A stretch of 64,000 bases of DNA. Origin: Arthrobacter sp. YN. GTDB taxonomy: Bacteria > Actinomycetota > Actinomycetes > Actinomycetales > Micrococcaceae. The notes under the pieces were generated by a model. That model was not told the origin of the DNA and searched no databases. It saw only the letters and a list, made by a program, of their open reading frames with translations. Below, piece after piece: positions 16,944 to 26,680 of the stretch. Made by a program: the position numbers and the translations under genes. The stretch spans positions 3,162,001-3,226,000 of the forward strand of contig NZ_CP022436.1 of assembly GCF_002224285.1 (NCBI RefSeq). The letters are read 5' to 3'. Within the stretch, counting starts at the first letter, position 1; each line of letters starts with the position of its first letter.

Positions 16944-17552
16944 CTATCCAGCTTGAACCTTCGCAGGAAGCGTCTTGGGCTTGAAGGAAGGACGCGTGGC
17001 CTCGTAGGCGGTGATGTCTTCTTCATGCTGAAGTGTCAGGCCGATGTCATCGAGGCCTTCCAGGAGGCGCCAGCGGGTGTAGTCGTCAATGTCGAACGGA
17101 GCCACGATGTTGCCGCACTCCACGGTCTTGCTGACAAGGTCAACCTTGACTTCGGTGCCGGGAGCGTTCTCCAGCACTTTCCAGATGAGCTCAATGTCAT
17201 CCTGCGCGACCTGCGCGGCGAGCAGGCCCTGTTTACCGGAGTTTCCCCGGAAGATATCGGCAAAGCGGGAAGACAGTACGGCTTTGAAACCGTAATCCTT
17301 CAGCGCCCAGACGGCGTGCTCGCGGGATGAACCCGTGCCGAAGTCCGGTCCGGCCACCAGGACCGAACCGGCATTGAACGGGGCCTGGTTGAGGATAAAG
17401 GAATCATCCTTGCGCCAGGCGGCAAAGAGTGCATCTTCGAAGCCTGTTCGCGTGATGCGCTTGAGGTAGACAGCAGGGATGATCTGGTCGGTGTCCACGT
17501 TGCTTTGGCGCAGCGGCACGCCGATGCCGGTGTGGGTAGTGAATGCTTCCAT
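16944..17552 (-). CDS. leuD: 3-isopropylmalate dehydratase small subunit
   Basis: Small subunit of isopropylmalate isomerase (leucine synthesis; 2- to 3-isopropylmalate). 202 residues beginning with [26 protein letters not shown], with the family motifs [14 protein letters not shown] and [15 protein letters not shown]. Works as a heterodimer with LeuC, encoded 10 bases upstream. The terminator after it ends the leuCD transcript. Confidence 0.97.
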   Translation of the reverse strand: MEAFTTHTGIGVPLRQSNVDTDQIIPAVYLKRITRTGFEDALFAAWRKDDSFILNQAPFNAGSVLVAGPDFGTGSSREHAVWALKDYGFKAVLSSRFADIFRGNSGKQGLLAAQVAQDDIELIWKVLENAPGTEVKVDLVSKTVECGNIVAPFDIDDYTRWRLLEGLDDIGLTLQHEEDITAYEATRPSFKPKTLPAKVQAG

Positions 17553-17562
17553 GGTGATCCTC

Positions 17563-19014
17563 CTAGACTGCGGTTCCGGTCAGGCTGCCGGCCGTGACGG
17601 ACTCCAGGTCCGACGGCGAGCTCAGCGTGCCGCGCACAGCCGTGGCTGCGGCAACGACGGGTGAGACCAAGTGCGTGCGGCCTCCCTTGCCCTGGCGGCC
17701 TTCAAAGTTGCGGTTGGACGTCGACGCGCAGCGCTCCCCCGGCTCCAACTGGTCCGGGTTCATGCCCAGGCACATCGAGCAACCGGCAAAACGCCATTCG
17801 GCACCGAATTCCTTGAAGACCTTGTCCAGGCCTTCAGCTTCGGCCTCCAACCGGACTCGGGCCGATCCGGGGACCACCAGCATACGGACGTTGGGATCCT
17901 TCTCACGGCCGCGGATGATGTCGGCGGCAACGCGGAGGTCCTCAATCCGGGAGTTGGTGCAGGAGCCCAGGAAGACCGTATCCACACGGATGTCCTTCAT
18001 GGGAGTGCCGGCTTCCAAGCCCATGTACTGGAGGGCCCGCTCGGCCGCGGCCTTGGCGTTCTCGTCACCGAAGTCCTCCGGAGAGGGAACCTTCGCCGAG
18101 AGGGAAACGCCCTGGCCTGGGTTGGTACCCCAGGTCACGAACGGCTCCAGGGTATCCGCGTCCAGGTCCACCTCAACATCAAAGGTGGCGTCGGCATCGG
18201 TGTGGAGCGTGTTCCAATACTCGACGGCGGCGTCCCAGTCAGCACCTTCGGGTGCGTGCGGGCGGCCCTGCATGTAGTCGTAGGTGGTCGGGTCCGGAGC
18301 CACCATGCCTGCGCGGGCGCCTGCCTCGATGGACATGTTGCAGATGGTCATGCGGGCGTCCATGGACAGGGCGCGAATGGCCGAGCCGCGGTATTCCAGG
18401 ACGTATCCCTGGCCGCCGCCTGTGCCGATCTTGGCGATGACCGCGAGGATGATGTCCTTGGCGGTCACTCCGGGACGCAAGGTGCCTTCGACGTTGATGG
18501 CCATGGTCTTGAACGGCTTCAGGGACAGCGTCTGCGTTGCCATGACGTGCTCAACCTCGGACGTCCCAATACCCATGGCCAAAGCGCCGAAGGCACCATG
18601 GGTCGAGGTGTGGGAATCGCCGCAGACCACGGTCATGCCCGGCTGGGTGAGGCCCAGTTGCGGGCCGACCACGTGCACGATCCCCTGTTCCTTGTCACCC
18701 AGGGAGTGCAGGCGGACGCCGAATTCCTTGCAGTTGGCACGCAGGGTTTCAATCTGGGTGCGGCTGGTGAGGTCGGCAATTGGCTTGTCGATGTCCAGCG
18801 TGGGAGTGTTGTGGTCCTCGGTGGCAATGGTGAGGTCAACACGGCGCAGCGGCCGGCCGGCCAAACGCAGGCCTTCAAAGGCTTGCGGGGAGGTCACTTC
18901 GTGAACCAGGTGAAGGTCGATGAAGAGAAGATCGGGCTGGGCGTTGGCTCCTTCGCCTTCACCTTTGCGCACTACGTGCGCGTCCCAGACTTTCTCGGCC
19001 AGTGTCTTTCCCAC
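17563..19014 (-). CDS. leuC: 3-isopropylmalate dehydratase large subunit
   Basis: 483 residues from GTG at 19014, chosen because AGGGAG lies 7 bases upstream and homologous sequence ([14 protein letters not shown]) begins there. Aconitase-family iron-sulfur enzyme. The three 4Fe-4S cysteines are in [13 protein letters not shown] and [12 protein letters not shown]. Also present: [30 protein letters not shown] and [20 protein letters not shown]. Transcribed away from iclR, and probably repressed by it when leucine is sufficient (inference from the arrangement known in corynebacteria and streptomycetes). Confidence 0.97.
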   Translation of the reverse strand: MGKTLAEKVWDAHVVRKGEGEGANAQPDLLFIDLHLVHEVTSPQAFEGLRLAGRPLRRVDLTIATEDHNTPTLDIDKPIADLTSRTQIETLRANCKEFGVRLHSLGDKEQGIVHVVGPQLGLTQPGMTVVCGDSHTSTHGAFGALAMGIGTSEVEHVMATQTLSLKPFKTMAINVEGTLRPGVTAKDIILAVIAKIGTGGGQGYVLEYRGSAIRALSMDARMTICNMSIEAGARAGMVAPDPTTYDYMQGRPHAPEGADWDAAVEYWNTLHTDADATFDVEVDLDADTLEPFVTWGTNPGQGVSLSAKVPSPEDFGDENAKAAAERALQYMGLEAGTPMKDIRVDTVFLGSCTNSRIEDLRVAADIIRGREKDPNVRMLVVPGSARVRLEAEAEGLDKVFKEFGAEWRFAGCSMCLGMNPDQLEPGERCASTSNRNFEGRQGKGGRTHLVSPVVAAATAVRGTLSSPSDLESVTAGSLTGTAV

Positions 19015-19101
19015 GGCCTTGCTCCCTTCACTGCGTTGGTTTGTTGCGTTGTTCTTGGTCCACTGAAGCAGCATCGCTGCGAAATAGGCCAGCGAAAGAA
19101 C

Positions 19102-19137
19102 TTGCAGCTCAGATATTGAGACGGCAATATCATTACA
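19102..19137 (+). promoter_or_regulatory. iclR promoter with palindromic operator
   Basis: TTGCAG (19102-19107), 17-base spacer, CAATAT (19125-19130), then 6 bases to the ATG at 19137: a likely leaderless promoter. A perfect inverted repeat GATATTG-N6-CAATATC (19112-19131) covers spacer and -10. Bases 19110-19121 match 10 of 12 positions of the LtbR motif CAYATAGTGAGA of Corynebacterium, as I recall it. Probably autorepression and control of leuC on the other strand. Confidence 0.6.
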
Positions 19138-19856
19138 TGGACAATTCTAGTGGAGTCGGTGTCATTGATAAAGCGGCCCAGGTACTCGATGCGCTCGAGG
19201 CCGGGCCCACGACACTCGCGCAACTTGTAGCGGCTACGGGCCTTGCCCGGCCCACGGTTCACCGCCTCGCGCTGGCGCTGGTCCACCACCGGCTGGTGAG
19301 CCGCGACATCCAAGGACGCTTCGTCCTGGGAAGCAGGCTCGTGGAGTTGGCCTCCGCTGCAGGCGAAGACCGGCTGATCGCTTCCGCGGGACCGGTCCTG
19401 ATCCAGTTGCGCGACGCCACAGGCGAAAGTGCCCAGATTTTCCGCAGGCAGGGCGATTGGCGTGTCTGCGTCGCATCGGCCGAACGTCCCATCGGCTTGC
19501 GCGACACCATCCCGGTGGGCACGCAGCTGTCCATGAAGGCCGGCTCCGCCGCCCAGGTCCTGCTGGCGTGGGAGGACCACGACCGCCTTCTTGAAGGGCT
19601 GCAAAACGCCCGCTTTACGCCCACCGTACTGGCGGGAGTACGACGCCGGGGCTGGGGTCAGAGCCTCGGCGAACGCGAGCCTGGGGTCGCCTCGGTCTCT
19701 GCCCCCGTTCGTGGACCGTCCGGCCGGGTTATTGCTGCCGTGTCGATTTCGGGTCCCATTGAGCGGCTTACCCGCCAGCCGGGCCGCCTGCACGCCGAAG
19801 TAGTCTGCAACGCCGCCCGGGTGCTGACCGAAGCCCTGCGAAAGAACAACGACTAG
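19137..19856 (+). CDS. IclR-family regulator (LtbR/NdgR-like)
   Basis: 239 residues from ATG 19137; a longer frame to 19002 overlaps leuC and has no family sequence. N-terminal winged helix-turn-helix ([39 protein letters not shown]) and a C-terminal IclR effector domain ([48 protein letters not shown]). Divergent from leuCD, the position held by LtbR in Corynebacterium and NdgR/AreB in Streptomyces, which repress leucine (and tryptophan) genes. The palindrome overlapping its own promoter fits autoregulation. No Shine-Dalgarno is visible. Confidence 0.9.
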   Translation: MDNSSGVGVIDKAAQVLDALEAGPTTLAQLVAATGLARPTVHRLALALVHHRLVSRDIQGRFVLGSRLVELASAAGEDRLIASAGPVLIQLRDATGESAQIFRRQGDWRVCVASAERPIGLRDTIPVGTQLSMKAGSAAQVLLAWEDHDRLLEGLQNARFTPTVLAGVRRRGWGQSLGEREPGVASVSAPVRGPSGRVIAAVSISGPIERLTRQPGRLHAEVVCNAARVLTEALRKNND

Positions 19857-19863
19857 GTCCGGC

Positions 19864-20400
19864 ATGGATAACTACGCCGTTTTCCTCCGCGGTATCAATG
19901 TTGGTGGCATCAACATCAAGATGGCCGACCTCAAGGCTGCACTCCAGGACTACCCGTTCGCCAAGGTCAAGACACTCCTGGCCAGCGGAAACGTGGTGCT
20001 GCAGACCGACCTCAAGGCCCATGAGGTCAAGGCGCAGTTCGAGCAGTGCCTGCGGAAGACCTTCGGCTACGACGCCTGGGTAGTGGTCCTCACAGCAGCA
20101 AGGGTGGCCGAGCTCGTGGAGGCCTGCCCCTACCCGGCTGATGACAAATCCACCCACAGCTACATCACCCTTGCCTCCGATACCGCGATGCTGGATGAAC
20201 TCTTCGACGCCGGTGCTGCCCTGGGCGGCGTGGAGCAGGTACGCCTGGGCCCCGAAGCGTCAGCATGGCTGGCACCCGCCGGCGGCACCCTGGACAGCCC
20301 GTTCAGCAAACTCTCCGCCAAAGCGCGCTACAAAGCCGGGACCACCACCAGGAACCTGCGCACCCTCATCAAAGTCCGGGACGCCGCAGCGGCCCTCTAA
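19864..20400 (+). CDS. DUF1697 family protein
   Basis: 178 residues of the DUF1697 family, recognised by AVFLRGINVGGINIKMADLK at the start, LLASGNVVLQTD and TTTRNLRTLIKV at the end. Cytosolic, function unknown. It starts 7 bases after iclR, on the same strand, so is probably on the iclR message. No link to leucine metabolism is apparent. Confidence 0.88.
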   Translation: MDNYAVFLRGINVGGINIKMADLKAALQDYPFAKVKTLLASGNVVLQTDLKAHEVKAQFEQCLRKTFGYDAWVVVLTAARVAELVEACPYPADDKSTHSYITLASDTAMLDELFDAGAALGGVEQVRLGPEASAWLAPAGGTLDSPFSKLSAKARYKAGTTTRNLRTLIKVRDAAAAL

Positions 20401-20426
20401 GCTGCACTCCTCTATTTGGAGCGCGT

Positions 20427-22046
20427 CTACTTGGAGCGCGCCACCTTCAGCGCCGCATTGAACGCTTTCAAGCGCGTCATTTCCACCTCGACAGGCTCCA
20501 CTATTCTCTGCTCGGCAACTGATGCCACCGCGGCCTTCAAGCGCTTTGCCGCGCCCGACGCCCTGACGCGCGCAGCCCAGCCTCCAAGAATCCTGCCGGT
20601 GATGGCAAGGACGATCCCCAGCCCCACTCCCCCGGCGACCATGAGGGTAGGCCACGGCCACCCTTCCGTTCGGGGAACCTCGGGTACCGGCATTTGGAAG
20701 TAGCCGAGAACGGCCAACACCCCCAGCCATCCCAGGCCGCCAACGGCCAGCACGAACGCCAGCCATTGGAGCGTGTTGAACAACGCCCACCATAGGGGCC
20801 GCTGTGCGGCCTTCAGGTCAGTACCGGCGATGGCTTGATCCAAGGCATCGGGCAACTGCTCCCGGCCGTCCCGAGCCACGGCGCGGATGGCTGCCCGCCA
20901 CGGTCCCGGAGCACCGGCGGATGCTTCGTCCGCAAAATCCCGAACCGCAGCATCGGTTCGTGCCCGCTCCGGCGCACCGGCGGGCGGCAACGATGTCCGG
21001 CTGAGTTCGGGCCTGGTGTCCTCCCGCCGCAGGTTCAGCCTCCGCAAGGGGTCCGGACGGAAGCGCAGCAGCCAGCGCGTCACGGGCCATCCGGTCCTTC
21101 GGGCCGACTCCCTCTTGAAGGACCGCTGGACTGCGTCCACCACCACCGGCACGTTGGCCGCCGTCGCCAGTTCAGACGCAAGCCGCGCCTTGGCACCTGC
21201 AGTGATGCCGCGGGCTTCACCTTCGCCGGACGCGTGGGCGAGTTCCGCGCCGGCCTTGACGACGTCGGCCGCCAGCCTCCGCGTTGTTGCCTCGCGTTGG
21301 ACCACGACGTTCCTGATGGCAGCCCGGACGGCAGGGACGCCGTCGCCGGTTAGTGCTGACGCGCCCACCACGCGGACTGTCCCCAGCCCGTCACGCTCCA
21401 GGATGCCCTCCAGCGATTGCATCACCGCAGAAGCATCCGCTGCGTGGAGCTTATCCACCTGGTTCAGTACCACCAGGGTGACGGCGCCATGGGAGGCCAT
21501 GGGCCGAAGGAAGTCATTATGCACTGCTGCATCAGCGTACTTTTGCGGGTCCAGGACCCAGACGAGGACATCCACCATGCCCACCATGCGCTGGGCGATC
21601 TCCCGGTTTTCCACCCTGGTGGAGTCGAAGTCCGGCAGATCGAGGAGCACCAGGCCTGAGTCTGCCTCGGCCAGTCCCGGGACAGGGGGCAGTATGTGCC
21701 GATCCTTGACGTCCAGCCAGTCGAGCAACGGGCCGCTGCCGTCCTCACCCCAAATTCCCGCCAACGGCGCTGAAGTCGTGGGGCGTCGCGCCGTCGCGGT
21801 GGCGAGCCCGGTGCCGGACACGGCATTGAACAGTGAAGACTTGCCACTGCCTGTGGCCCCAAAAAACCCCACCACGGTGTGCCCGGCCGACAATGAACGC
21901 CGCGAGGTGGCACGCTCCAGGACGTCATAGACAGATTGCAGGTTATCGTCCGGAAGCACGCCTTCAGCGAGTTCGCGGGCCGTGTTCAGCGCCTCGAGCC
22001 GCCGCTGCAGTTGGGATGCCTCGCGGACGTGGCCGTGGCGGCTCAT
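20427..22046 (-). CDS. Membrane-associated dynamin-like GTPase, second of pair
   Basis: 539 residues. GTPase domain in the N-terminal half: P-loop GATGSGKSS (residues 63-71), G3 LDLPDFDS, G4 NQVDK. Two hydrophobic segments near the C-terminus (about 425-455 and 473-496) follow a charged central region, so the protein is membrane-bound with the GTPase in the cytosol. This layout fits the Era/YeeP-dynamin group. It overlaps its partner by 4 bases; paired dynamin-like genes such as Streptomyces dynAB act in membrane remodelling, but the role here is inference. Confidence 0.75.
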   Translation of the reverse strand: MSRHGHVREASQLQRRLEALNTARELAEGVLPDDNLQSVYDVLERATSRRSLSAGHTVVGFFGATGSGKSSLFNAVSGTGLATATARRPTTSAPLAGIWGEDGSGPLLDWLDVKDRHILPPVPGLAEADSGLVLLDLPDFDSTRVENREIAQRMVGMVDVLVWVLDPQKYADAAVHNDFLRPMASHGAVTLVVLNQVDKLHAADASAVMQSLEGILERDGLGTVRVVGASALTGDGVPAVRAAIRNVVVQREATTRRLAADVVKAGAELAHASGEGEARGITAGAKARLASELATAANVPVVVDAVQRSFKRESARRTGWPVTRWLLRFRPDPLRRLNLRREDTRPELSRTSLPPAGAPERARTDAAVRDFADEASAGAPGPWRAAIRAVARDGREQLPDALDQAIAGTDLKAAQRPLWWALFNTLQWLAFVLAVGGLGWLGVLAVLGYFQMPVPEVPRTEGWPWPTLMVAGGVGLGIVLAITGRILGGWAARVRASGAAKRLKAAVASVAEQRIVEPVEVEMTRLKAFNAALKVARSK

Positions 22047-23824
22047 GCGGCCCCCGCCAGACGGCGGAGGGTCTTGGCGTGCCCGGCCAGTTGGTTCCCT
22101 GAGCTTGGATGCGCCGCTTCAAGGCGGTCGAGGAAACGCAGCCGTTCATCGTCCAACAGCCGTTGGCATTGCGTATGCAGGTCATCCCGCGCCTGCTGCG
22201 CCAGGCGACGCACGGCGTCCTCGCCGAATACGGCTTCCAACAGCTTCTGGCCGACTACTGCCGTGCCGCCGGCGATGCCGATCTCCAGCCCGCTCAAGCC
22301 TGCTGTCATGGAGAACACCACCACCATGAGCGCAGCGCCCAGGCCGTTGACGCCGAAGGACAGCCAGCGGGCCTGGGTCCGTTTCCCCTGCCCCTGGGTG
22401 CGGATCATCTCCATCAACCCTTCCTGCCAGGTCCGGATGGCAGCGGCTGATTTCGCGTCGAAGCCCTCATTAGTCCCTGACAAGTCGTCGGCGCCAAGGA
22501 GGTGGCGGCCCGCAGCGTCAGCACGCCAACGCCGGTCCACGTTTTCTGCTGCAGTGGCAGCCTCGTCCAGGATTACTGCCTGCAACCCGGTCTCGATGGC
22601 GGTCTCCACCTTCACCGCGGGAGCCGGCTCCCCGCGGAAGAAAGCGCCCACCCGGTCCCGCATCCGCCCGATGTTTTGCTCCAATGCCCGGAAAAATTCT
22701 CCAGTGCCCACAAAGTCCTGCCACCTCGCCAGTACCTCTCCGCGGAGCAGTGCACCGTCCTTGGTGGCCTCAAGAATGCGGGAAAGGGCCTGCTCATACT
22801 CCTGAACGCAGATGGACTGGAGTTCGTGCGCAGCGGCATCCTGGGCTGATGCCGCTTCGGCGATGCCCTCCAAACGGACGCTGACCGCTTTGACAGCTCC
22901 ATTGAGAGTCCGCCGTGCGACGTCCGCCCTTCCGGCCGCATTCGCTGCCAAGGCTCCCAGCCATTGACGCAGCGCTGACACCGATTCCTCCGGCAGCATT
23001 CCCAGCCCGTCCAAGGCACTTTCAGGAACGACGAAAAGCTCTGCCGCACTGAGCCCTTGCCGGTCGAGCATGGCTTTAAGGTCAGTCCTGACTTCTTCTT
23101 CAGCGGCCGGGGGCACACGGTCCAGCACCACGGCTACGGTGATGTCACGCGACGCCGCGTCCAGAAGCAGCCGCCAGGGGACGGCGTCGGCGTAGCGGTT
23201 TGCCGTGGTGACAAACACCCAGAGGTCCGCGGCCGCGAGCAGCTGTCCAGCGAGCCTGCGGTTGTCATCTGAGATCGAGTCGACGTCCGGCGCGTCCAGG
23301 AGTGCTATGCCCTGCGGCACAGCGTCATGGCCCACCAACACCAATGACGTGATCGCGTGGGCGTCCGGCGCGGCACCTGCCTGGTTGGCGGGCAACGGAT
23401 GAGTTGAGACGGTACCCCGGATGCGGTCCAGGCTGGGAAGTATCCTGTGGCCTTCAAACCATCCGGAGTCGTTGGGGTGGTGCAGGAGGACGGGTTGGCG
23501 TGTAGTGGGCCTGATGGCGCCTGCCCTGGTTACCGGATACCCCACCAGCGCGTTGACCAGCGTGGACTTTCCCGCACCCGTTGAACCCCCAACGACGGCC
23601 AGCAGCGGCGCGTCCAGGCTGCGGTAGCGGGGAATGACGTAGTCGTCGAGTTGCGCAAGGGAATCGCGAATCCATTGACGGGCTTCCGGGGCCTCCGGCA
23701 CGGCGAGGGGAAGGGTGGTGGCCGCAAGCTCGGCGCGGGCAGCTTCCAAGGCCTCGACGGCGGCTGCCGCACCTTGAGGTACGGGGGCTTGCCGGATAGC
23801 TGCCGGGTCTTCGTTTGCGGTCAC
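22043..23824 (-). CDS. Dynamin-family GTPase, first of pair
   Basis: 593 residues from GTG. P-loop GGSTGAGKST at residues 79-88, a downstream threonine-rich switch region (GAIRPTTRQPV), and G3 LLDAPDVDS. The usual NKxD is replaced by LDRVP, a change seen in dynamin-type families. A long Ala-rich helical part follows, with a hydrophobic hairpin near residues 485-530 (FGVNGLGAALMVVVFSMTAG... GLEIGIAGGTAVVGQKLL). The last ~60 residues are charged and helical. Together with the overlapping partner it forms a two-protein membrane GTPase set. No Shine-Dalgarno or clear -10 stands out upstream. Confidence 0.75.
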   Translation of the reverse strand: MTANEDPAAIRQAPVPQGAAAAVEALEAARAELAATTLPLAVPEAPEARQWIRDSLAQLDDYVIPRYRSLDAPLLAVVGGSTGAGKSTLVNALVGYPVTRAGAIRPTTRQPVLLHHPNDSGWFEGHRILPSLDRIRGTVSTHPLPANQAGAAPDAHAITSLVLVGHDAVPQGIALLDAPDVDSISDDNRRLAGQLLAAADLWVFVTTANRYADAVPWRLLLDAASRDITVAVVLDRVPPAAEEEVRTDLKAMLDRQGLSAAELFVVPESALDGLGMLPEESVSALRQWLGALAANAAGRADVARRTLNGAVKAVSVRLEGIAEAASAQDAAAHELQSICVQEYEQALSRILEATKDGALLRGEVLARWQDFVGTGEFFRALEQNIGRMRDRVGAFFRGEPAPAVKVETAIETGLQAVILDEAATAAENVDRRWRADAAGRHLLGADDLSGTNEGFDAKSAAAIRTWQEGLMEMIRTQGQGKRTQARWLSFGVNGLGAALMVVVFSMTAGLSGLEIGIAGGTAVVGQKLLEAVFGEDAVRRLAQQARDDLHTQCQRLLDDERLRFLDRLEAAHPSSGNQLAGHAKTLRRLAGAA

Positions 23825-23890
23825 AGCATCATCATGCCAGCCCGATCCATGTCCCGGGTGCTCGGCAGGCGTTATGGGGAAAACGGTGGC

Positions 23891-23930
23891 AAAAAGAAAT
23901 CCCCCGGAACCGTAGTTCCGGGGGATTTCT
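23891..23930 (-). terminator. Rho-independent terminator after tRNA-Glu
   Basis: Perfect 16-bp stem, AGAAATCCCCCGGAAC with its complement, 4-base loop, followed on the minus strand by TTTT. Ends the tRNA transcript before the GTPase genes. Confidence 0.93.
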
Positions 23931-23931
23931 G

Positions 23932-24007
23932 TGGTGACCCCAGCGGGATTCGAACCCGCGTTACCGCCGTGAGAGGGCAGCGTACTAGGCCGCTATACGA
24001 TGGGGCC
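23932..24007 (-). tRNA. tRNA-Glu(CTC)
   Basis: 76 bases including an encoded 3' CCA. Acceptor stem GGCCCCA / TGGGGTC, anticodon loop with CTC, T-loop GGTTCGAATCC. A strong terminator starts 1 base after it. Together with the tRNA-Gln gene close by it lies near gltX, whose product in actinobacteria charges both tRNAs with glutamate. Confidence 0.97.
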
Positions 24008-24133
24008 TTGCACTTTTATCACCGTTTCCGGCGATCAAGCTGAATGAGTATTTCATACTTTCAGCTCCGTTCCAAATCGCTTGAGCGACTCGAAACTTCC
24101 GAAAATTCTGCGTACTAACGCGGATTTTCAGAG

Positions 24134-24205
24134 CTGGGATACCAGGACTCGAACCTAGAATGACGGTACCAGAAACCGTAGTGTTGCCAATTACACCATA
24201 TCCCA
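24134..24205 (-). tRNA. tRNA-Gln(CTG)
   Basis: 72 bases. Acceptor stem TGGGATA / TATCCCA, anticodon stem ACGGT/ACCGT with loop TTCTGGT (anticodon CTG), T-loop GGTTCGAGTCC. 3' CCA is not encoded (CTC follows the discriminator G). Same direction as tRNA-Glu, 126 bases upstream of it. Confidence 0.96.
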
Positions 24206-24331
24206 AAGTGACTTTCAGGCCGGAGTTCTGCGCTTCGGTTTCCCTTAGCTTTTCCCTCCGTGCCCCTCAGCACGAGTAATGACTCTACCGGAGTCTTGCC
24301 ACCTGCACAAATCGGGAAGCCGTTACCTGCA

Positions 24332-25090
24332 TCACATGATCCGCGCCGTTGGATGCGTGCCCTCAACGGTGCTTGGAGCTGTGGCCAGCAACCGTGCCAG
24401 GGAGTCCACTTGGCGTCCGGTGAATTCCTCCACAACTTCTCCGGTCCTGTTGAGCCACACGCCAATGAGCCCGGCCGCCGTGGCGCCATCAGCGTCGAGC
24501 AGCCTGTTATCCCCGACGTAAAGGGTCTCGCCAGCCGCCGTGCCCAGGAGGCGCACGCCCTCGAGGTAAATGGCAGGATCCGGTTTGGGCACGCCAACGG
24601 TATCAGTGCCCACCAGAACCTTGATCCTTGAAAGACCCGCACCGTCCAACTTGGCGCGCTGGTAATCGTGCACGTTATTGCTGACGGCTCCATAGGGAAT
24701 GCCGGCGGCGTCGAGCGCATCCAGCACCTCTCCGACGTCGTCGAAGGCCCTCACGTACGCCGTCTGGCGCTGGTGGTACTCAGAAACCCAGGCCTGGGAC
24801 TCGTCGCCTTCACCGAGTTCCACGCCGAAGTGACCCAACGCAGCCCTGCCGCGAAGCAGCCGCTGTTCATTGAACGTCAACTCGCCGGCCAGGTATCGGT
24901 CATAGAAGTGCGTGGTCTCGTGCGTAAAAATGCGGCCGAACTTCACCCACCCGGCCTGGTCCAGGCCGGGCAGGAGATGTTCGCTGACGTCACGCAACGC
25001 TGTGGTCATGGCGTACTCAAGGTCCACCAGGGTGTCATCGATGTCGAAGAGGACACCGCGGACAGTGCCGAAGGAGCTTGCGATCGCCAT
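24332..25090 (-). CDS. HAD-superfamily hydrolase (subfamily IA)
   Basis: 252 residues. HAD motif I DIDDTLVD (residues 16-23), motif II VSNN, motif III lysine in GVPKPDPAIY, motif IV VGDNRLLDADGA. The helical cap lies between motifs I and II (about residues 24-115), so subfamily IA. By family a phosphatase for small phosphorylated metabolites; substrate unknown. It starts 14 bases after gltX and is likely co-transcribed. Confidence 0.88.
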   Translation of the reverse strand: MAIASSFGTVRGVLFDIDDTLVDLEYAMTTALRDVSEHLLPGLDQAGWVKFGRIFTHETTHFYDRYLAGELTFNEQRLLRGRAALGHFGVELGEGDESQAWVSEYHQRQTAYVRAFDDVGEVLDALDAAGIPYGAVSNNVHDYQRAKLDGAGLSRIKVLVGTDTVGVPKPDPAIYLEGVRLLGTAAGETLYVGDNRLLDADGATAAGLIGVWLNRTGEVVEEFTGRQVDSLARLLATAPSTVEGTHPTARIM

Positions 25091-25104
25091 GACTGAAGCC
25101 GTCC

Positions 25105-26624
25105 TTAGCCGCGGAAAGCGCGAACGCGGGCCAGGGACGAATCCTTACCAAGGATCACCATGGATTCGAACAGCGGCGGAGAGATGCGGCGGCCGGAGAT
25201 GGCCGTGCGCACAGGCCCGAAGGCGGCCCGGGGCTTGATGCCCAAGTCCTCCACAAGAGCCTGCTTCAGCGCCGTCTGGATGTTCTCAGCCGTCCACTCC
25301 TCGATGGGCTCCAGCGCTGCCAGGGCGGCGTCGAGGACCTCGTCCAGATTGGCGGGAAGTCCCTTCCGGGCGTCATCGGCCACGTCAATGGCGTCGTCGG
25401 CCTTGAACAGGAACGCCAGCATCTCAGGAGCCTCACCCAGGAGGGTAATGCGTTCCTGTACCAGCGGGGCGGCCTCGGCAAGAATCTCTTCCTGCCGCGG
25501 TGTGAGGATCTCCCCTACGAACCCGCCAGCGCGGAGGTAAGGGACCAAACGCTCCTTGAAGTCCTCCGGCGCCAGCAAACGAACGTGCGTTCCGTTGATG
25601 GCCTCGGCCTTCTTGATATCGAAGCGGGCCGGGTTGCCCAGGACATCGTGGATGTCGAAGTTGGCCACGAGCTGTTCCACGGTGAAGATGTCCTCATCTG
25701 CGCTCAGCGACCAGCCAAGCAGGGACAGGTAGTTGAGCAGGCCCTCGGGGATGAAGCCACGCTCGCGGTGCAGGAACAAGCTGGACTCGGGTCACGCTTC
25801 GAGAGCTTCTTGTTGCCCTGGCCCATGACGTACGGCAGGTGGCCGAACTCCGGCATGTACTCGGCAACACCGATGGCGTAGAGCGCACGGTACAGTGCGA
25901 TCTGGCGCGGGGTGGAGCTCAGCAGGTCCTCGCCGCGCAGGACGTGGGTGATCCCCATCAGCGCGTCATCCACCGGGTTCACCAGGGTGTACAGCGGGGC
26001 GCCATTGGCACGGACAACTGCAAAGTCGGGAACGGAACCGGCCTTGAACGTGATCTCGCCGCGGACGAGGTCGTTGAAGGTCAGGTCCTCGTCCGGCATG
26101 CGGAGACGCAGGACAGCCTCGCGGCCTTCGGCCTTGAACTGTGCCAGCTGTTCCTCGGTCAAGTGACGGTCAAATCCGTCATAGCCCAGCTTCGGGTCGC
26201 GGCCTGCGGCTTTGTGGCGGGCCTCGATCTCATCCGGCGTGGAGTAGGACTCATAGACGTGTCCCCCGGCCTTAAGCTTGGCGATGACGTCCTGGTAGAT
26301 GTCGCCGCGCTGGGACTGGCGGTACGGCTCGTGCGGGCCGCCGACCTCTACGCCCTCGTCCCAGTTGATCCCGAGCCACTTGAGGGCATCCAGCAACTGG
26401 TGGTAGCTCTCCTCGCTGTCACGGGCAGAGTCGGTGTCCTCGATACGGAAGATCAGCTTGCCGCCAGTGTGGCGCGCATACGCCCAGTTGAACAGGGCGG
26501 TGCGGATCAGGCCAACGTGCGGCGTTCCCGTCGGCGACGGGCAGAAACGGACGCGGACCGGAGTCTCGGCGTTGACGGCAGGGATGGCGCTGGAGGCAGC
26601 GTTCGACGCAGAAGCAGTAGTCAT
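25105..26624 (-). pseudogene. gltX: Glutamyl-tRNA synthetase, interrupted by an apparent 1-bp deletion
   Basis: Class I aaRS, charging tRNA-Glu and, in organisms without GlnRS, also tRNA-Gln. The first part (26624 to ~25789, about 278 residues) has [12 protein letters not shown] (HIGH motif) and runs to the KMSKS-type motif KLSKRDP, then falls into nonsense. The second part (from ~25780 to 25105) resumes in another frame at [22 protein letters not shown] and is complete to the stop. Adding one G in CCGAG (one C in CTCGG on the plus strand, about 25788) gives [18 protein letters not shown], the expected family sequence, and a 506-residue protein. Since the gene is essential and no second copy is in view, a sequencing or assembly error is most likely. 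Start at 26624 (MTTASASN); a longer start at 26690 lacks support. Confidence 0.9.
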
Positions 26625-26680
26625 AGTGGTTCCAACTTTACCGCTTGGCGCCGCCCCGGTTTCCCGGCTGGAAGCGCCCG

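Noticed and set aside
17671..19119. 482-codon plus-strand open frame opposite leuC
   Set aside because: Mirror frame of leuC codons; no recognizable domain.
19002..19136. Longer N-terminus for the IclR protein
   Set aside because: Overlaps leuC and the promoter palindrome; sequence lacks family similarity; ATG 19137 has a well-spaced promoter.
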